A stretch of DNA of 55,072 nt, from positions 120,510 to 175,581 of the forward strand of contig SSNU01000153.1 in the NCBI GenBank assembly GCA_012064415.1, in the 5' to 3' direction. Source of the DNA: Gyrodactylus bullatarudis. Its lineage: Eukaryota; Platyhelminthes; Monogenea; Gyrodactylidea; Gyrodactylidae. The notes below the pieces were generated by a model. That model was not told where the DNA came from and did no database searches. It saw nothing but the letters and a program-made list of their open reading frames with translations. Each line of letters opens with the position of its first letter. The stretch's first letter is position 1. This document shows, piece after piece, positions 22,001 to 37,000 of this stretch. The translations under genes and the position numbers were made by a program.

Positions 22001-25000
22001 TCTGGGATTTTCTTTCTCGATCCATAAAAAGATTAATATAGATATCAGTTTGCTGAAAGATGGGAAAATAGGATGTATTATTATGGTTATTAATAATCAG
22101 GGATACTGAATATGAAATGAAGATTAACCAAACATCAAGTCTTGCTAGAGGCAATAAAAATATTGAAGAAATCAATTTCATGGCAAAAATATATGAAATT
22201 TTTTGAGGAGACTATAGCTATAAAATAGCCTTTTTCACATGCTTACATTGCTTCACGAGAGATTGGCGAGTGTTATATACTACACTGTATTATATAATGA
22301 TGAAATACAGATATGTTACGTAATAATATATAAAGATATTATTATTGTATGTATATATGATAAATATAATAATATACAGATACCACTTGAAATTAATTCT
22401 CTGGGCAAAAGTACACAAAGAGTTTTCAAAATTCATTTTTCCCAATTTCACAGATTCACTAATGAATCAAGTTCCTTTGAAGAAAATAATTAAGTATCGG
22501 TGAAACTGAAAAATTGGTTACAATCGAATTCAATGGATAATAAACCTAATTAATATGAAGATGGGAATTTATGATTTTTACAAAATTATAAATTTTTTCA
22601 CCAGGAAATTAAAATTTGATCAAGATTTTTTAGAATCTAGATCGTAAGTTCCACTTTCAGGATCCGGAGAAAAAAAAATTGAAAAAAATCAAATTCTAAG
22701 AAAGTTATGGCATATTTCAAATCTAGCGATGGCACCGAATTCCCATTTTTTTGAACTTTGAGTTGATAATTTTTGTTGATTTAAAAGTGAGAGAGTGATC
22801 AAAAGTTGATTTTCAGGATCACGGTTAGAAAGAGAAATCAAATATGCTGATTCAGATTTTGAGAATCCTCCCATCTTCGTGTGAAAATCGAATTTTGATT
22901 TTTTGAACATTTTCACTACTTAAAAATCGAAGAAATTTTGATGATTCAAGATCCCTAGAAATTGGCGAATCCATTAAAATTTTTATGTTCATAATCGGGT
23001 TCTTTGTCTAACCGTGATCCTAAAAATCAACTTTCGATCACTCTCTCACTTTTAAATCAACAAAAATTATCAACTCAAAGTTCAAAAAAAATGGGAATCC
23101 GGCGCCATCGCTAAATTTGAAATATGCCATAACTTTCTTAAAATTTGATTTTTTTCAAATTTTTTTTCTCCGGATCCTGAAAGTGGCACCTACGATCTAG
23201 ATTCTAAAAAATCTTGATCAAATTCGATTTCTTGATGAAAAAATTTTTAATTTTGTAAAAATCATAAATTCCCATCTTCATATTAATTATTCTCAGATCC
23301 TGAAAGGCTTCTCTTGACCACGCTCCTACCTTTGATAAACAAAATAAGGAAATTTACACTTGCAGTATCATTTTCTTTGTTTATTCCAGTTACAGTACAA
23401 TGGTTTTTACACTTAATTCATGATACATTTTATAAAGCTTTAAATGACTTTCTATTATTTTTATAAAAATTTTGAAGCGAAACTGATCTAAAATTGATAA
23501 GTTTGTGAAAGTCATTGATACTGTTAGTGAAATGATATATTTCTAGTCAAAAATCAAAGATACAAAAAATCGTCACCATATACGACTTCTTCATGAAAAA
23601 ATTGAGATTTTTCGTGAAAATCTTAGATTCCCATCTTCCTATCAACAAAGTTTAGCTCATACTTCAAAGGATGAGGTCAGGCTATTGAAGAATAAGTTTT
23701 TTTAAGATGAAAGGTTTGAAAAATCTTATATCAGATCCTAAAAAACGGAAAAAATAATTGTTTTAGTTTCAGAGTGATGAAAGCTACATTATTTTGTTGA
23801 AATATATACTTGTTAGGAGTAGATTTTAGGAATTCAATTCTAGCATTTACAAACTGATCGGCCGTACAAGTTATTCAATAATGCAAGATATTTCGAGTTA
23901 TGTTCAAACTTTTAGAAAAGATTATCTTTTAGATAGAGCATAAATTTATCCGTTTCTTAATTTCATAATTCAACTATGAACAGATACCTTTTTTATCTGT
24001 AAATTTGTTTCTATTTCAAGTTGAAAAACATTTTTTAAACTAATGATTTCTTCTCCTTGTAACTTGAAAAACTAATTTATAACAAAGAAAACAAACAATT
24101 TTATCTCTCAAACAAAGCGAATGGACTAGAGGAAAATATGTCAAAATTCCACCAAAAGATTCGATCGTGTAGCATTCTTATTTAGAAATTTAGATCCGAA
24201 AAATTTCTTGAATAGTTTGTCAATACTGGAGGTCATAATTATTATAACTGGAAATTAAATGTAAAAACATGAAATTTCCTTATCCAAATTATTTTCGTGT
24301 TCTAGATAAATTTCTTACATGTTTACAAATTTTCAAACACGCTTTAAAATAAAACCAAATAAATCAAAACAAAAATTTTCTTTTATATTAATTATTTTAA
24401 TTCAGATTCCATGAAAATTTTTTATTCCATGATGGAATCTGAAATCTTCAATAAAAATTAGTAGAAGTAGATTTAATTGGAATATAACCAAACTTTTTCC
24501 AAAGCCTCTTCCAGACGTTCCGGTACTGAAATAGTCAAGACCTTCTTCAGTGGATGAGACGCTTGTAATCCGAACTCTCTTCAATTTTATCTAAAAACCT
24601 CAGTATTCCTATTAATTGAAGAGAGTTCAAATTACAATTGTCTCATCCACTGAAGAAGTACCGAAACGTCTGGAAGATGCTTTGGAAAAAGGTCGGTTAT
24701 ATTCCATTTTATCGTAGTCGGTATATTATTGCATCAGAAAGTTAAGTCTCACTACCTTATTGTTTTATATGGAATATCATAATCAGAATTTTAACAAGTT
24801 AACTGATCAACATATAAGATATTCACTGAATATTATTCAGATTATCTTATAATAAAAACCATAATTTGAATACGAACTTAGCCAATAAAACTCGTTTTGA
24901 AACTTTCACATTTGACTTAGAAAGAACAACAATTAAAAGGATCAGATTTAAAGTTGGTAATTGGTCAAACCCAAGTTTAGCAAGGGAACTGCAGGTATCT

Positions 25001-28000
25001 TGTTTCTACAGAAACAGATCTTATATTTCCTTTTGTATTCATCAACAGAATATATATGTTACAGTATATTCTTAAAATTAGATTTTATATAAATATCCTA
25101 GTATAATCTTAAAACCAGTACAAAACTAGTATATCCTTAAAATAATTAAAATTTAAAGAATATCCCAATCTCGTACTGGACTTTTCAAGTTTGTATTTTT
25201 TCTTATTCAAAACTTTCAAGATGATATCACTGGAGACCTAATCACTATCACATAAGAAAGTAATGAAAGTTGGATCAAAATATCCAATTCATAATTTTTA
25301 TTTATTTGAGCAAGACAGGAAATGATGACACTTAGAATTACATGAAAGATCTTTCTTTTTACAATTACACGAATTAATTTGACATAGGCATTTTTGAGCT
25401 CAGAAAATTGTTAAACGATGAAAATCAGCTCTAGACCTCAAAAAATCGTAGATTTAGATCATTGATATGAATGAAAAATACCATGCTATAATAAAGTATC
25501 ATTTTAATACCTTATCTTCAAAATAACAGATTGTAAGACTTTGAATCCTGATGAAAAATTATAAATTTAAATGGTTTTCAGAACAGAGAGAAAAGCTGGT
25601 TGAAAATCCAAATCCTCCAAATATTTTTCGAAAGCTTCTCTTATTCTTGCTTCTTCTGACTTTGACATGACTAGACGATAAAACACAAAAATGATTTTCA
25701 CGAAGCCTGTCAAATTTTTATTTGATTCGCTGCTTTGATTTCGGAGGATTATAAAAAATAAATGTGACCAATTCCATAGTGATATTATCTTGAAAGTTTT
25801 GAATAAGAAAAAAGAAAAACTTGACAAGCCCAGTACGAGATTAGGATATTCTTAAAATTTTAATTATTTTAAGGATATACTAGTTTTGTACTGGTTTTAA
25901 GATTATGCTAGGATATTTATATAAAAACTAATTTTAAGAATATACTGTAACATATAGAAAATTCCTTCATTCTTGAAATTATTTTAAAGGTGTGTAGCTT
26001 AACAATCCCTTTCTTGTTGTCCACTACATGTTGTTTTTTTTTATCAATTGATGCCATTAATCAGTTTCAAGAGTAAAATTTATTTGACTTTATATGAGAT
26101 ATAAGCGATTTCTTTTCAATTTTCAAAGCATAGTTATCTATGGATATTCAATCATAAAATTCTTTTTAATGAATTAAGTTGGAATTTACTAAAAATTTAT
26201 GTTAAGAAAATTTATCATAATTTAAATGATTTTCCACATGTCCCTGGTAATTATATTCAATGAAGAAACTACAAGAGGTTCTACATATTCATAAGTGTAT
26301 ACTTATAATTATGAAATATACTTATTCTTAAAATTCCATGTTAAGAATTCTGGTTTTTGCCACAGACGAAATATCTTGCAGCATCAACTTTTTCAATTAC
26401 TTAATTAAGAATTTAACCTAGTGTTTATGGAAACTTTAGAATCTTCAATAAAATATCAGTAATAGTATTAGATACAATAAGAATACTGTACTACGCCTTT
26501 TTAGATTACAAGCATCTCACTAAAGAAGGTAATAACTATCTTGAGTAGCAGTTGCAATAAAAATTATATTTCACGACTTCAAAATAAACGCTTACAGGTT
26601 TAATCGGTTTGTTTTATCAAATCTATACAAGATCATTTAAAAAAGGTTTTACGACAAAAGCAAAAATTTTCTAATGACTTGAACCATGAATTAGAATTTT
26701 TACCAAAAGCACAGGCCCTAACAGAACAAATTGGCCGTATAAGTTGAACACGATACCAACTGAACTAAATCTTTACAAAAATTTCATTTCTTATTTTTGG
26801 AAGATTTTTATTATTTTAATCTAACTCAAATCCACAAAAATAATCTTCAAAAAAAGAAAAGCAGTCATCTAGTATCCTTTCTCACAAGACTGACGTTTAA
26901 AATCCTTCAGCATTTGATCTATACCTATATTCGCTCTCAAGATTCGCATTAGTGAAGGAATCATTAGAAAATTAATGATGAAAATTTAAGTGTTTGGAAC
27001 AAAATATGATGGACAGATCTTGCCCTCAACTGGCAATTGTTCTGGTATATTTTCTTTTCTCATACCTACCAATTTCTAATAAGAATTTTGACTAAAACGA
27101 TTAAATAAAATCTTGATTCTCGCTGATTCTCAAATATGAAAAAGATTTTAACTCTTGAATTTTTTCTCAATTATTTCTTTCTTTGGAAATTAATTGATGA
27201 TCTTAGATGAAAAAAATCCTTTTACGTGATTATCCTTGTTGCATTATTTTTAAAAAGAAAATATCACTTGCATTGTGACGCAATTCAAAAATCTTTGTAA
27301 AAATCCTCTCACCCCATTATCAAAAGATGAACTTTTATGATTTGAATAATAGTTTCATAATCTTTCATCAAGGAAGTATATATGGTAAATTTCACATAGA
27401 AATATCCTTTCGGTAAATAATAATTATTGAAATCTATTCGTCAATTTGAATGGAAATCGATTCGATTCCATAATTAAAAACTATTATATTTTTATCTTGG
27501 TTTTGATATATTTTGTATCAATTATCATGAGAAAATTTTTGAATTTTAAAATAAAGAAATAAAAATAGTTGGTAGGTTTTAAGTGTATTCAATTCATTTA
27601 GATAAACTTGAGTCTATATGTTACCGTTTATCTTGTTACTCTTGATAGTCTTAAGATTTTACGAACCGTGAAATTTATTTTTTAAACGATAAACAAAGTG
27701 AAAGATTTAATGGAAATCAAAAAGATTATGAACCCGTATAATGATATCATTTTGAAAAATTTAATTCAGTCAGCCAAACTTATTACCAAGTATCAAGATC
27801 AAAAAGCTATATTATATAGCCAGTTAATCTTAAAACCTGGCAATAAGTTTATCAAGCTATGCCGTTAGTCTTAAGATTACCTGATTGTCTTAAGACTATC
27901 AAAGATTCCAGTTAATCTTGTTACCGAGTAACAAGTTTAACAAGTTTTCTTTCAGTTTAGTGCAAAGTTTTCTATTGATTTCTACTTTCAAAACTCAGGC

Positions 28001-31000
28001 AAAGATTTTAGCATGAATAAAATGCTTCGATTTTGTACATTATTAAATGCTTATTCAAGTTACCTATGTTGTGAAAGGGTCAATAAAAGATCAATGGTAA
28101 CTAGGAAATTTCAGCAGCCCAGTAATTTAAAGCTTTCTGAAAGATATTATTTTTCCATGATCAAAATTTACAATTTTTCTCGAGATTCTTAGAATTTTTC
28201 TTATTAACTGACATAACACAAGATTAAGGAAATTTATTAAACTTTTGAAAAATTGAGATTTCTGAAAAACATTATGAATTTTCCACATATGTCCATCGTT
28301 ATCGTAAGGGTTAAAGAAAAATCTTTCTCCTACAAATTAATGAAGAAAATCTAATTTTAGTTTGAATTAGCAGCTACATTATTTTTGTAACGTTTACACT
28401 TTATTCGAATATCTATCAATGTTAAATGCTCGAATATATATTCTCATTAGTATTGTAATTACTTAATTGATATTTTGAACAAGATTTTCTTATTGTTTTC
28501 CTGATTATTCTTGTAATAGAGTTGCTTGTCAATTATGTGTCATAGTAGTTAGTCTTATTTTCAATATTGGCACTGTCAGAAAAAAGTGATTGCTTTATAT
28601 TTGCCAGAAAAACACAAGGCTCTCTTTTTGTTATTAGTTCATACAGATTCATAATTCAAAAATGTCCAAATTCAATTTACATCTACATCCAGTTCAATAC
28701 ATGAGTGGAATATGATGTTAAATATTCTAAATGAATATCTATAAGCGTCAAATCAAAAGATTCTAAGTAGTAATGAATATTAAAATTTTCTTTTTCAGAA
28801 ATTTTGAGCCTCCAAGCCTTACAAAGTGGACTTGGAAGTATAGACGATTTTGGATTTGTTTGAGTTTTCATTCGATCATGTTCCTTAAATAGTGACATAA
28901 TAGATCTAAAGTTTCAATTTTTTTCATTCAACAGCAAAAGTTGATGATACTACTTTTAAGCAACTTTGAACTTTTTAATTCCCTTGAGCTTGAAATGTTG
29001 ATTTTTAAGCTTTGTTTTGATCAAAATTAATAATAAGCTTGTTTGTCAATGAAATCTTTGACTACCACGTGGAAAATCGTGTAAATAAAAATCGAGAATA
29101 TTTTACCTTGCATTAAGGTTAGTACAATATTTTCACCACTTTAGTGTCTGAATCTAAAATATCAGTAAGACCGTACGTTTTATACATCATTAGAATCTTC
29201 TCTCCGAGCTTGATCAGAAAATCACCTTGGCTAAAAATCGATAATTTGCAAAATTTATTCATTGAATATAGCTGGGTGAAAATTAATATTTCTATAGAAT
29301 TTTTAGAAGTAACAAATCTGCATAAAATGGTGATTATTTCTCTGATTTTTTCGCCTTATTATTTTTCCAAATTTAAGTATTTAATCGTTTCAAATATTCG
29401 AGATCAACAATATTTTCACTATTTTTTTAATTCAGTTGTTATCAAATACCTCGAAAAATGTTCTCTAAAAGACTGGAAAATATCATAAGGTAGGCAAATA
29501 TAAATGTCCGATTTATAAGAGCTTATGGGCAAGAAAGATATCAAGTCTTTTGTAAAAATAGTAAACTCTGATCTTTTATATCAGGTCTATTTTCTATTGC
29601 CTCATCATACATTCAATCATGAGTTCAAGTTATGTTAATTTTGAATAAAATGTAATCACTCTGAATTAAATATTTGGAAATTTTGAATCTTCTTTAAATA
29701 ATGATTGCAGTGACTACTCGAGTTTATACTATTGCTCAGGGAATTCTTGAAATTAATCTGAGACACGAAAAATATGGCAATCCAATGGCACAATGTAAAA
29801 TATTTCATGGATATTAATCATCTTGAGGAGAACGGAAAATTCTATGCTATATGATTTTTTAGCGCATATGAGCGTGAAAATTTAAGATGCTCAGCAATCA
29901 TGACATTCTTTTCCAAAATGAATCTCTGGATCTCTTGATTCGAAAAAAAACAAAATTGACATTTGAATCTCATCGCAAACTGTCCAACCGTAACGAAATA
30001 AAAGCGGAGTATATCGGTAAAGTGAATATTTGTGACGAACACTGATTTAATCAACAGATACATGAAAAATTTTATTTTTCCTATATTCTAGATTCACCAT
30101 TTTCTTGAAGCCAAAAATTCATATTTTTTATTTGAAATTAAAGAAGCTCCCTCGAAATTAAAAGTTTCATTTTCTCTATGTAAGAAAAAAGTCCAATAAA
30201 TATTTAATGAAACGTCTTATGAGTCTAAAATGTAACAGGATACTTGTTTATCAGAAAAGCTGTGAAAGGTTAGAATACTTTACTCAATTTATGCAGGTAG
30301 AACCCCTGAAAGCATTAATATTAATCGGAATAGTAAGCTTATTACAGCTATTCTCGATGAATTTGGGGGTTCACGACTTTTACAAAAACCTCATTTTCCA
30401 TCAAGGTATCGAAATTTTTGAAAGATTTTTTGGTAACTGATTTTTTTTGTGAGAAAGTATGATTTTATTGATTTATTAAAGATAAAATAAATAAATATAA
30501 ATACAAATATATATACACAGCATCTCTGGATATAATATGGCGGTTCGATAAAAAAAATTAAAAAAAAAATAATAATTTGATTATTCCATGTTCATGAAAT
30601 ATGTGTAATGATATTGTAGAAATATATAAACCTTTCAAGAAATTTCATTAAACATTCTGGGATTAATGAAGATTAGCATAGAGGAGACTCTTAGAATAAT
30701 CAAGTTTGGACCTAATGTGTGACATTATAGTTTTAATATTAGTTAGGTCGTGACAGTCTGATATTTTATATTTTTTATCAATCATATTATATGATGATAG
30801 TAAATATCAAAATGTAAACTTTTACTGAATTGAGAAAAACATATTTGAAAAAAAGTTTTTCTTGGAAAATTTTAGAGAAATTTTTAAATTCGAGATGGCG
30901 CGATTTTTTAATATTTTGAAACTTTGAGTTGAAAATTTTTGTTGATTTCAAGGTCTGAGAGGAATCGAACGTTATTTTTCAGGATCATCATTAGACAAAG

Positions 31001-34000
31001 AGAATATTAAGTCTTATTCTATTTTTTCACCCTAGGAAGTAGACTTTCCCACGTAAATGGTGTGTTTTATCAAAAAAAAGAATAAGAGTAAATATTTTCT
31101 TTGTCTAATGATGATCCTAATAACTTAAAACTTCCTTTCAGACTTTGAAATCAACAAAAATTTTCAACTCAAAGTTTCAAAATATTAAAAAATCGCGCCA
31201 TTTCGAATTTTAAAATGTCCCTAAAATTTTCCAAAAAAAAACTTTTTTTCAAAATTTTTTTTCTAAAATCAGTAAAAGTTTACATTTCGAATCAGTTACT
31301 AAAAAATCTTTCAAAAATTTCGATACCTTGATGAAAAAATGAGGTTTTTGTAAAAGTCGTGAACCCCCAAATTCATCGAGAATAGCTGTATATGGCAAAA
31401 GACTAGTGTCGTTTCATTGCACAGTCAGAGTTTAGTTTATGTTTTAGTAAATAATATATTTATTAAAAAATAAATTTTATATTCAGTTTTTGTAAATAGT
31501 TATACATTATAAAGTGTTTTACCGTACGATTAGATTTTCAAAATATTTTTTTGGCTCTGACTGCAGATTGCAGAACAATACTCAATTACGTGTCTCGCAT
31601 ATATTTTTAATAGAAGTAGTTTCATGCTGTCGATTTTGATGCATTTGTGGATCTGGATGAGTCAATGAATGAATATTTTAATGATTTGTTTCTAATGATC
31701 AACAAAATCAAGTCTCCGGGAAAAGGTTATTCCAAGGTCTTTAATTATGGTTCTTGAGATTTCTGTAAATTCAAAGACTTTGGTCTGCTTTCAAGGATAA
31801 AATTGAATTAAACTGATGAAATTCTGAACAAAATTCAATCAATAACCATAAACTCTGCTTTTTATGTTTTTTTTCTTTGAAATACATAAAATAATCACTT
31901 TCCAGTAAAAAAGATTATTCCGTAGCTCAAAATATATTTTTATTGTTTTTCTTTTTTTCAATGTTAGTCTCAAACTCAATCAAACTTTTTAAAGAATTTT
32001 TTTTATCCTGATATAAATCTAATTGACATGAAGATGATAATTTACTATTTTTACAGAATATATTTTTCTCCAGATTTGCAGAAAAAAATAATTTTTGAAT
32101 TCTAAATGGAATGAGCTAATACGTTGTTGATATTCAAAAAAAATCCGAAAAATAATTTTAATCTGACCAAAAAAGGCCTATTTTGTGATTTTTCATCAAA
32201 GTATGAAAATTTTCGAAATATTCTTTAGGAACTGATTCAAAATGTACACTTTCACTGGTTTGAGAAAAATATTTTGAAAAAAAATTTTTTTGGAAAATTT
32301 TAGAGACATTTTAAAATTCGAGATGGCGCGATTTTTTAAAACTTTGAGTTGAAAATTTTTGTAGATTTCAAGGTCTGAGAGGAATCGAACGTTATTTTTC
32401 AGGATCATCATTAGACAAAGACAATATTTATTCTTATTCATTTTTTTGACAAAATCAGTAAACGTTTACATTTTGATTTAGTAACTAAAAAATCTTTTAA
32501 AAATTTTGATACCTTTTGATGAAAAAATGAGGTTTTCGTAAAAGTCATGAATTCCCAAATAAATCGAGTATAGCTGTAATAAGTAGAAGAATTCTTTAAC
32601 TATTTTTGTTCTTAATTTGTTTTCAATTGGAATTTCTGAAAGAGACAGACAATATTTCCAACAATACTCGTCGTTTTTCTTCGAATTCCAGAAATAAAGA
32701 TTAATTCTGAATTGACAAACGCTTTAATTTTATCGAATAATTTACTTTAGAATCGTCTAGTTTTACTCTCTGGAGCAGAAGGGTATGCTTTTAATTTTTT
32801 TAAATTTACCTAAAATAATTATTCATTTTTTCAAACGATCTTTTTATTTGATCATTGATTCGGAATTCTAAATCAATACACAAATCAAACATATAATTTT
32901 CCATGGTAAAACTCAAGTTAAATTTTTGCATAACTCTTTATTTGATTTAACTTGATATTGACCAAATCTACATTTTCATTAAAACTATTCCTCCCATTAA
33001 AATATTGGGGCATGCCAAAAAAGAATATTTGAACATTGAATTGAATTTATATCATGATAAATTCGTTTATATTTACTACTTTTCCTACCTCTGGGCTAAC
33101 CGATAAAATTCATTTCAAGAATCTAGATAAAAAATGAGTTTTTTTCAAATCCAAATCAGATTATTTCCAAGGCTTATCTTGTATTCGAAAGTTAGAAATC
33201 AAAACAGTAGTTTATATAAAAATTAATAGAGAAAGACGAATTTTTTCGTCCGAACACTTTTCTATTCTATGCCTCAAATAAATTCTACATGTTCCGTAAT
33301 TGCCGTATTTGTTCTGATATGTCATTCCCCATTTTCACTAAAAATCGTTAATTTTTCCCAAATTGACTGGATTTTTGAGGGTGTATTCAGAATATATTTA
33401 TTATTAATTTGACGTGAAAAACTGCTTCAAAAAGGTCAAAGCTTGTCCAATAATTCAAAATTTATCATTTCTCGTAGTAGAATAGTTCAATAGGAGATTT
33501 TTCTTCTATTTTCTATCAAATGAACGCATAAATTCGAAGTACCTAACTTAAATCAGAATTTCGAATATTGGAAAACTAAAGAGGATTCTAATGATGTAGT
33601 TATTAGAGGTCTCTGTTACGACATTCATGAAATAATTCAAATTTTCAAATAATTTAATAAAAATGCTATACATAAGGTAAATTCTACCAAGAGGTAATCA
33701 GACGAGATTTTAATAAAAGGATTTAATCTGTGGTAAAAACTGAAAAAATAGGGAAAACAAACGTAATATGAGGAAATGATTCGAGCGAATATATCCAAAT
33801 TCAATGATAATAAATCATCTCTATGCAAGCCAAAGATTTTTGTTTAATAAATTATGATAATTTCAATTATTCAATAATTGCTTTTATCAAAATCCATATA
33901 CGACCAATGTGTACTAGGAATTCAATTTTGGTAATTTTGTAATGCCCGACAGTTAAAGTTATTCAATGGTAAATTATTCAGAAAATTCTCTATCGAATGA

Positions 34001-37000
34001 ATCAAACTTGAATGAATTTTATTTTTTTTGGAAAGTTTGACACTTATAAACCTACTTTATAGTAGCTATACATTAATTTTCTCAACTTAAAAGGCGCAGA
34101 GAGGAGAGGGATAGGTTTGTTACATTTTTTATAGAGGTACAACTGTATGAAACATTTAGAAATGTGTTAAAATTTTTGAAAAAAATTGTTTCCAAAGTAG
34201 TGAATTAATAGAGCCTAAGTTCTATTTTTAGGCGTTCAATAGTAAAAAATATGGATCATCATTAGACGAAGAATTCGAATTTGGTCACAGAGATATCGAA
34301 GAAATTACTGTCTCCGAGAAAAAGTTAAACTTCCAGATTTTGGATAATTTGCCTTCATGAAAGTTGAAAAACTCAAATGGTTCGATTTTCCACAGTAATG
34401 AGGAATTTCAGTAAACTTCTGCAGGTGAATTTGAATTCTTTGTTCAATGTTGATCCTCAATATCATTACTTAACAGCTTCGAATTATCGAAATCGATAAA
34501 AATTTTGGATTCTAAAGTTGAAAAGTGGAAATTTGGGGCATTTTCGAAATCCGAAAATTGGTCTTATTTTGGACACATTGATTGTTTTTCGGAATTCTTT
34601 TTCGAATATCCACAACTTATTAGTTCATAGCATTTAGAATTCAAAAACTTATTTTTTTTCTGTGAATCCGGGGAAAAATATTGGACTTTTTGTAAAAATG
34701 GTAAATTCTCATCTTTATGTCAATTAGGTTTACATACTAAAAGAAAGACCTTTTGTAGATAAATATTCTGATAAAAGGATAATTGAGAAATTTTTTTCGT
34801 TCTATTGAAGTTAATGTAAAAGTTTTCACCTCTATTACATCCCAAGTAAATATAAGGCTGATATATTATGTTCAATACACCATTAGAATCATTTCAAGAA
34901 ACTGAATTAGACTCTGACCCAGGCTGAAATCTGGAGATTTGAAAAATCTACTCTTAATTTGTATACTTTGGCCAATATAATGTTCTCTAAATTTTCATAT
35001 GCATAACTTTTTTTCGCCATATTGTGAAAGTGGGCCTCATGATCTAGATTCTAAAAAATCTTGCTCCAATTCGATTTTTTTATGAAAAAAATGTAAATTA
35101 TTTAAACTGCATAGCCGCGCTTAAAGATGAAATTACTCACTTATTTTTAAATAGGATACAAATCACTCACCAAAAGCTTGATAATTTAAGTAGTTGATTT
35201 TTTTCAAATTTAACCCTGCAAGCCCCAGTGTGTCATATATGGGACAAGTGACTTCCTCAAGCCATAATTCTGTTTTAAAGAAACTGAAAATAATCAACTT
35301 TGAAGTTATGATGAATTTAAACTGACTCTTTTTTTTAAATATATAAGTTTTCTAGAAAATATAAAGAACCACTCACAAAGATCGAAGAGAAAAAAGAAAG
35401 AAACTTTTATCGAGAAATCATACCCATAAAATTCGAAAATGTGATCCCCCTGAATTCATCTCTTGGGTCTAAAAATGGTCAATTTTTGCAGCATTAACTC
35501 CTAAACTAGAGGTTGGTTTTTGAAAAAAGGACATATTCGTTATCAGCGTATTCTGAAACCAATACAAATTTCCAATCTCAGCAATATACCTTGAAATAAT
35601 TTTCTCTGGATCTTTAAGGATTATTCATTATGATTTCTAATTAGAAATCTAATTTATATATTTATAGGGTCGATTTATTGATAATGGAAAGTGTGGATTC
35701 GTCCTTCGAACATCATACCCAAGAGATTATTCATCCTCATTGAAAATGCATCAAGTATCAGTTGAAATTGTTGCTGGCATTAATTTGCCATATACAAAAC
35801 ATGGAATTCTCGAAGTGGAGTTTGTAGCTGAACCATGGGAAAATGTTCCAACTAAAACTTATCAAATAAGTCTCAGAGGTAATTTAATAATGAGGAAATA
35901 TTGATACTTTAATTTTTTAATCCTATTTTTGAAAATCAATTTTCATTTATTCCAAAATAAAATAATTAATTTCTCGGAATGTTCAAAGTTATCTAGAGAA
36001 TAGATTTATCAACTAAGGAAATTTAGAAATTAGTAAAAAAGTGATAAAAGATTCTCTTAATAATAAATAAACCTTATTTTTTAAAATAATTTATTTTCAA
36101 AATTAAAAATGTTACTTTCTAAACAAAGCTTACATCCATAAAATAGAAATTTATTAAGGATAGAATCCAAGTTTTTATTATTAATTTCAAATTGAAACAA
36201 GAAAGAGACTTCATTCAAAGGAATTTTGTTATTTTTCTTAATTAGAATAGGTTCTTAGTAGAACTACAGTTTATAAATAATAATAGAATTTATGGACGAA
36301 ATTTTCCAAAATTAATAGAATCGTCTATCGGTAATATGGAATTAATCTTCAAGTATTTTAACATCATTCCAACAAATTATGAAAATTTTCAAATAAAAAG
36401 ATATTCTGGAGCGAAATTGGTAACCACAGGGTCAAGCTCTTTTCAAGATTGACTTTAAAAAATCTCCTTCCTATGTCTGGATCTTTTAATTTCAGTTTTA
36501 TTCTGTATTTCACTGAAGTGATCTAAGTTAAGTGATTTTATTTTCTATAAAATATACATTTTTATCTCATGTCAACATTATGTCAAAGATTAATGGTTTG
36601 AAAAAAAAATTTAATACTGATCCATATTCCTAATTTTTAATATGGATGTTTCTAAAAAACTTTTCTCTTCACTACCCAGAATCTATTTCAAATCAGGTTA
36701 AATCAGAGCCAAAATGCGTTTTATTAATTTGATGATCACATGAATTAAAAAAAAATTAAATTAATTAATTCTATTTATTCGTGATTTTTATGTTAATAAT
36801 GGTGATGATTTTGAAGTGTAAAATTTGGTGAATTCACTAGGAACACTTGAAATTTTATAAATGCCTTCATTAAAATTAAGTTGTTTATATTACTAATTCA
36901 AATTAATTCAGAAAAGCTCTGTAACGAGTCTGATATTCTGGCAGGAAACTTTATCGCCTTATGAAATCTACTGCTATTTTTATGTCGTTAGTATAAGCTA

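Noticed and set aside
29144..29488. A 114-codon gene
   Set aside because: No ATG start (TTG), contains part of a dispersed repeat and has no recognisable motif.
30660..30690. U6 snRNA-like GAAGATTAGCAT
   Set aside because: Only 12 bases match; the rest of the U6 molecule, its ACAGAGA box context and a T-rich terminator in place are missing.
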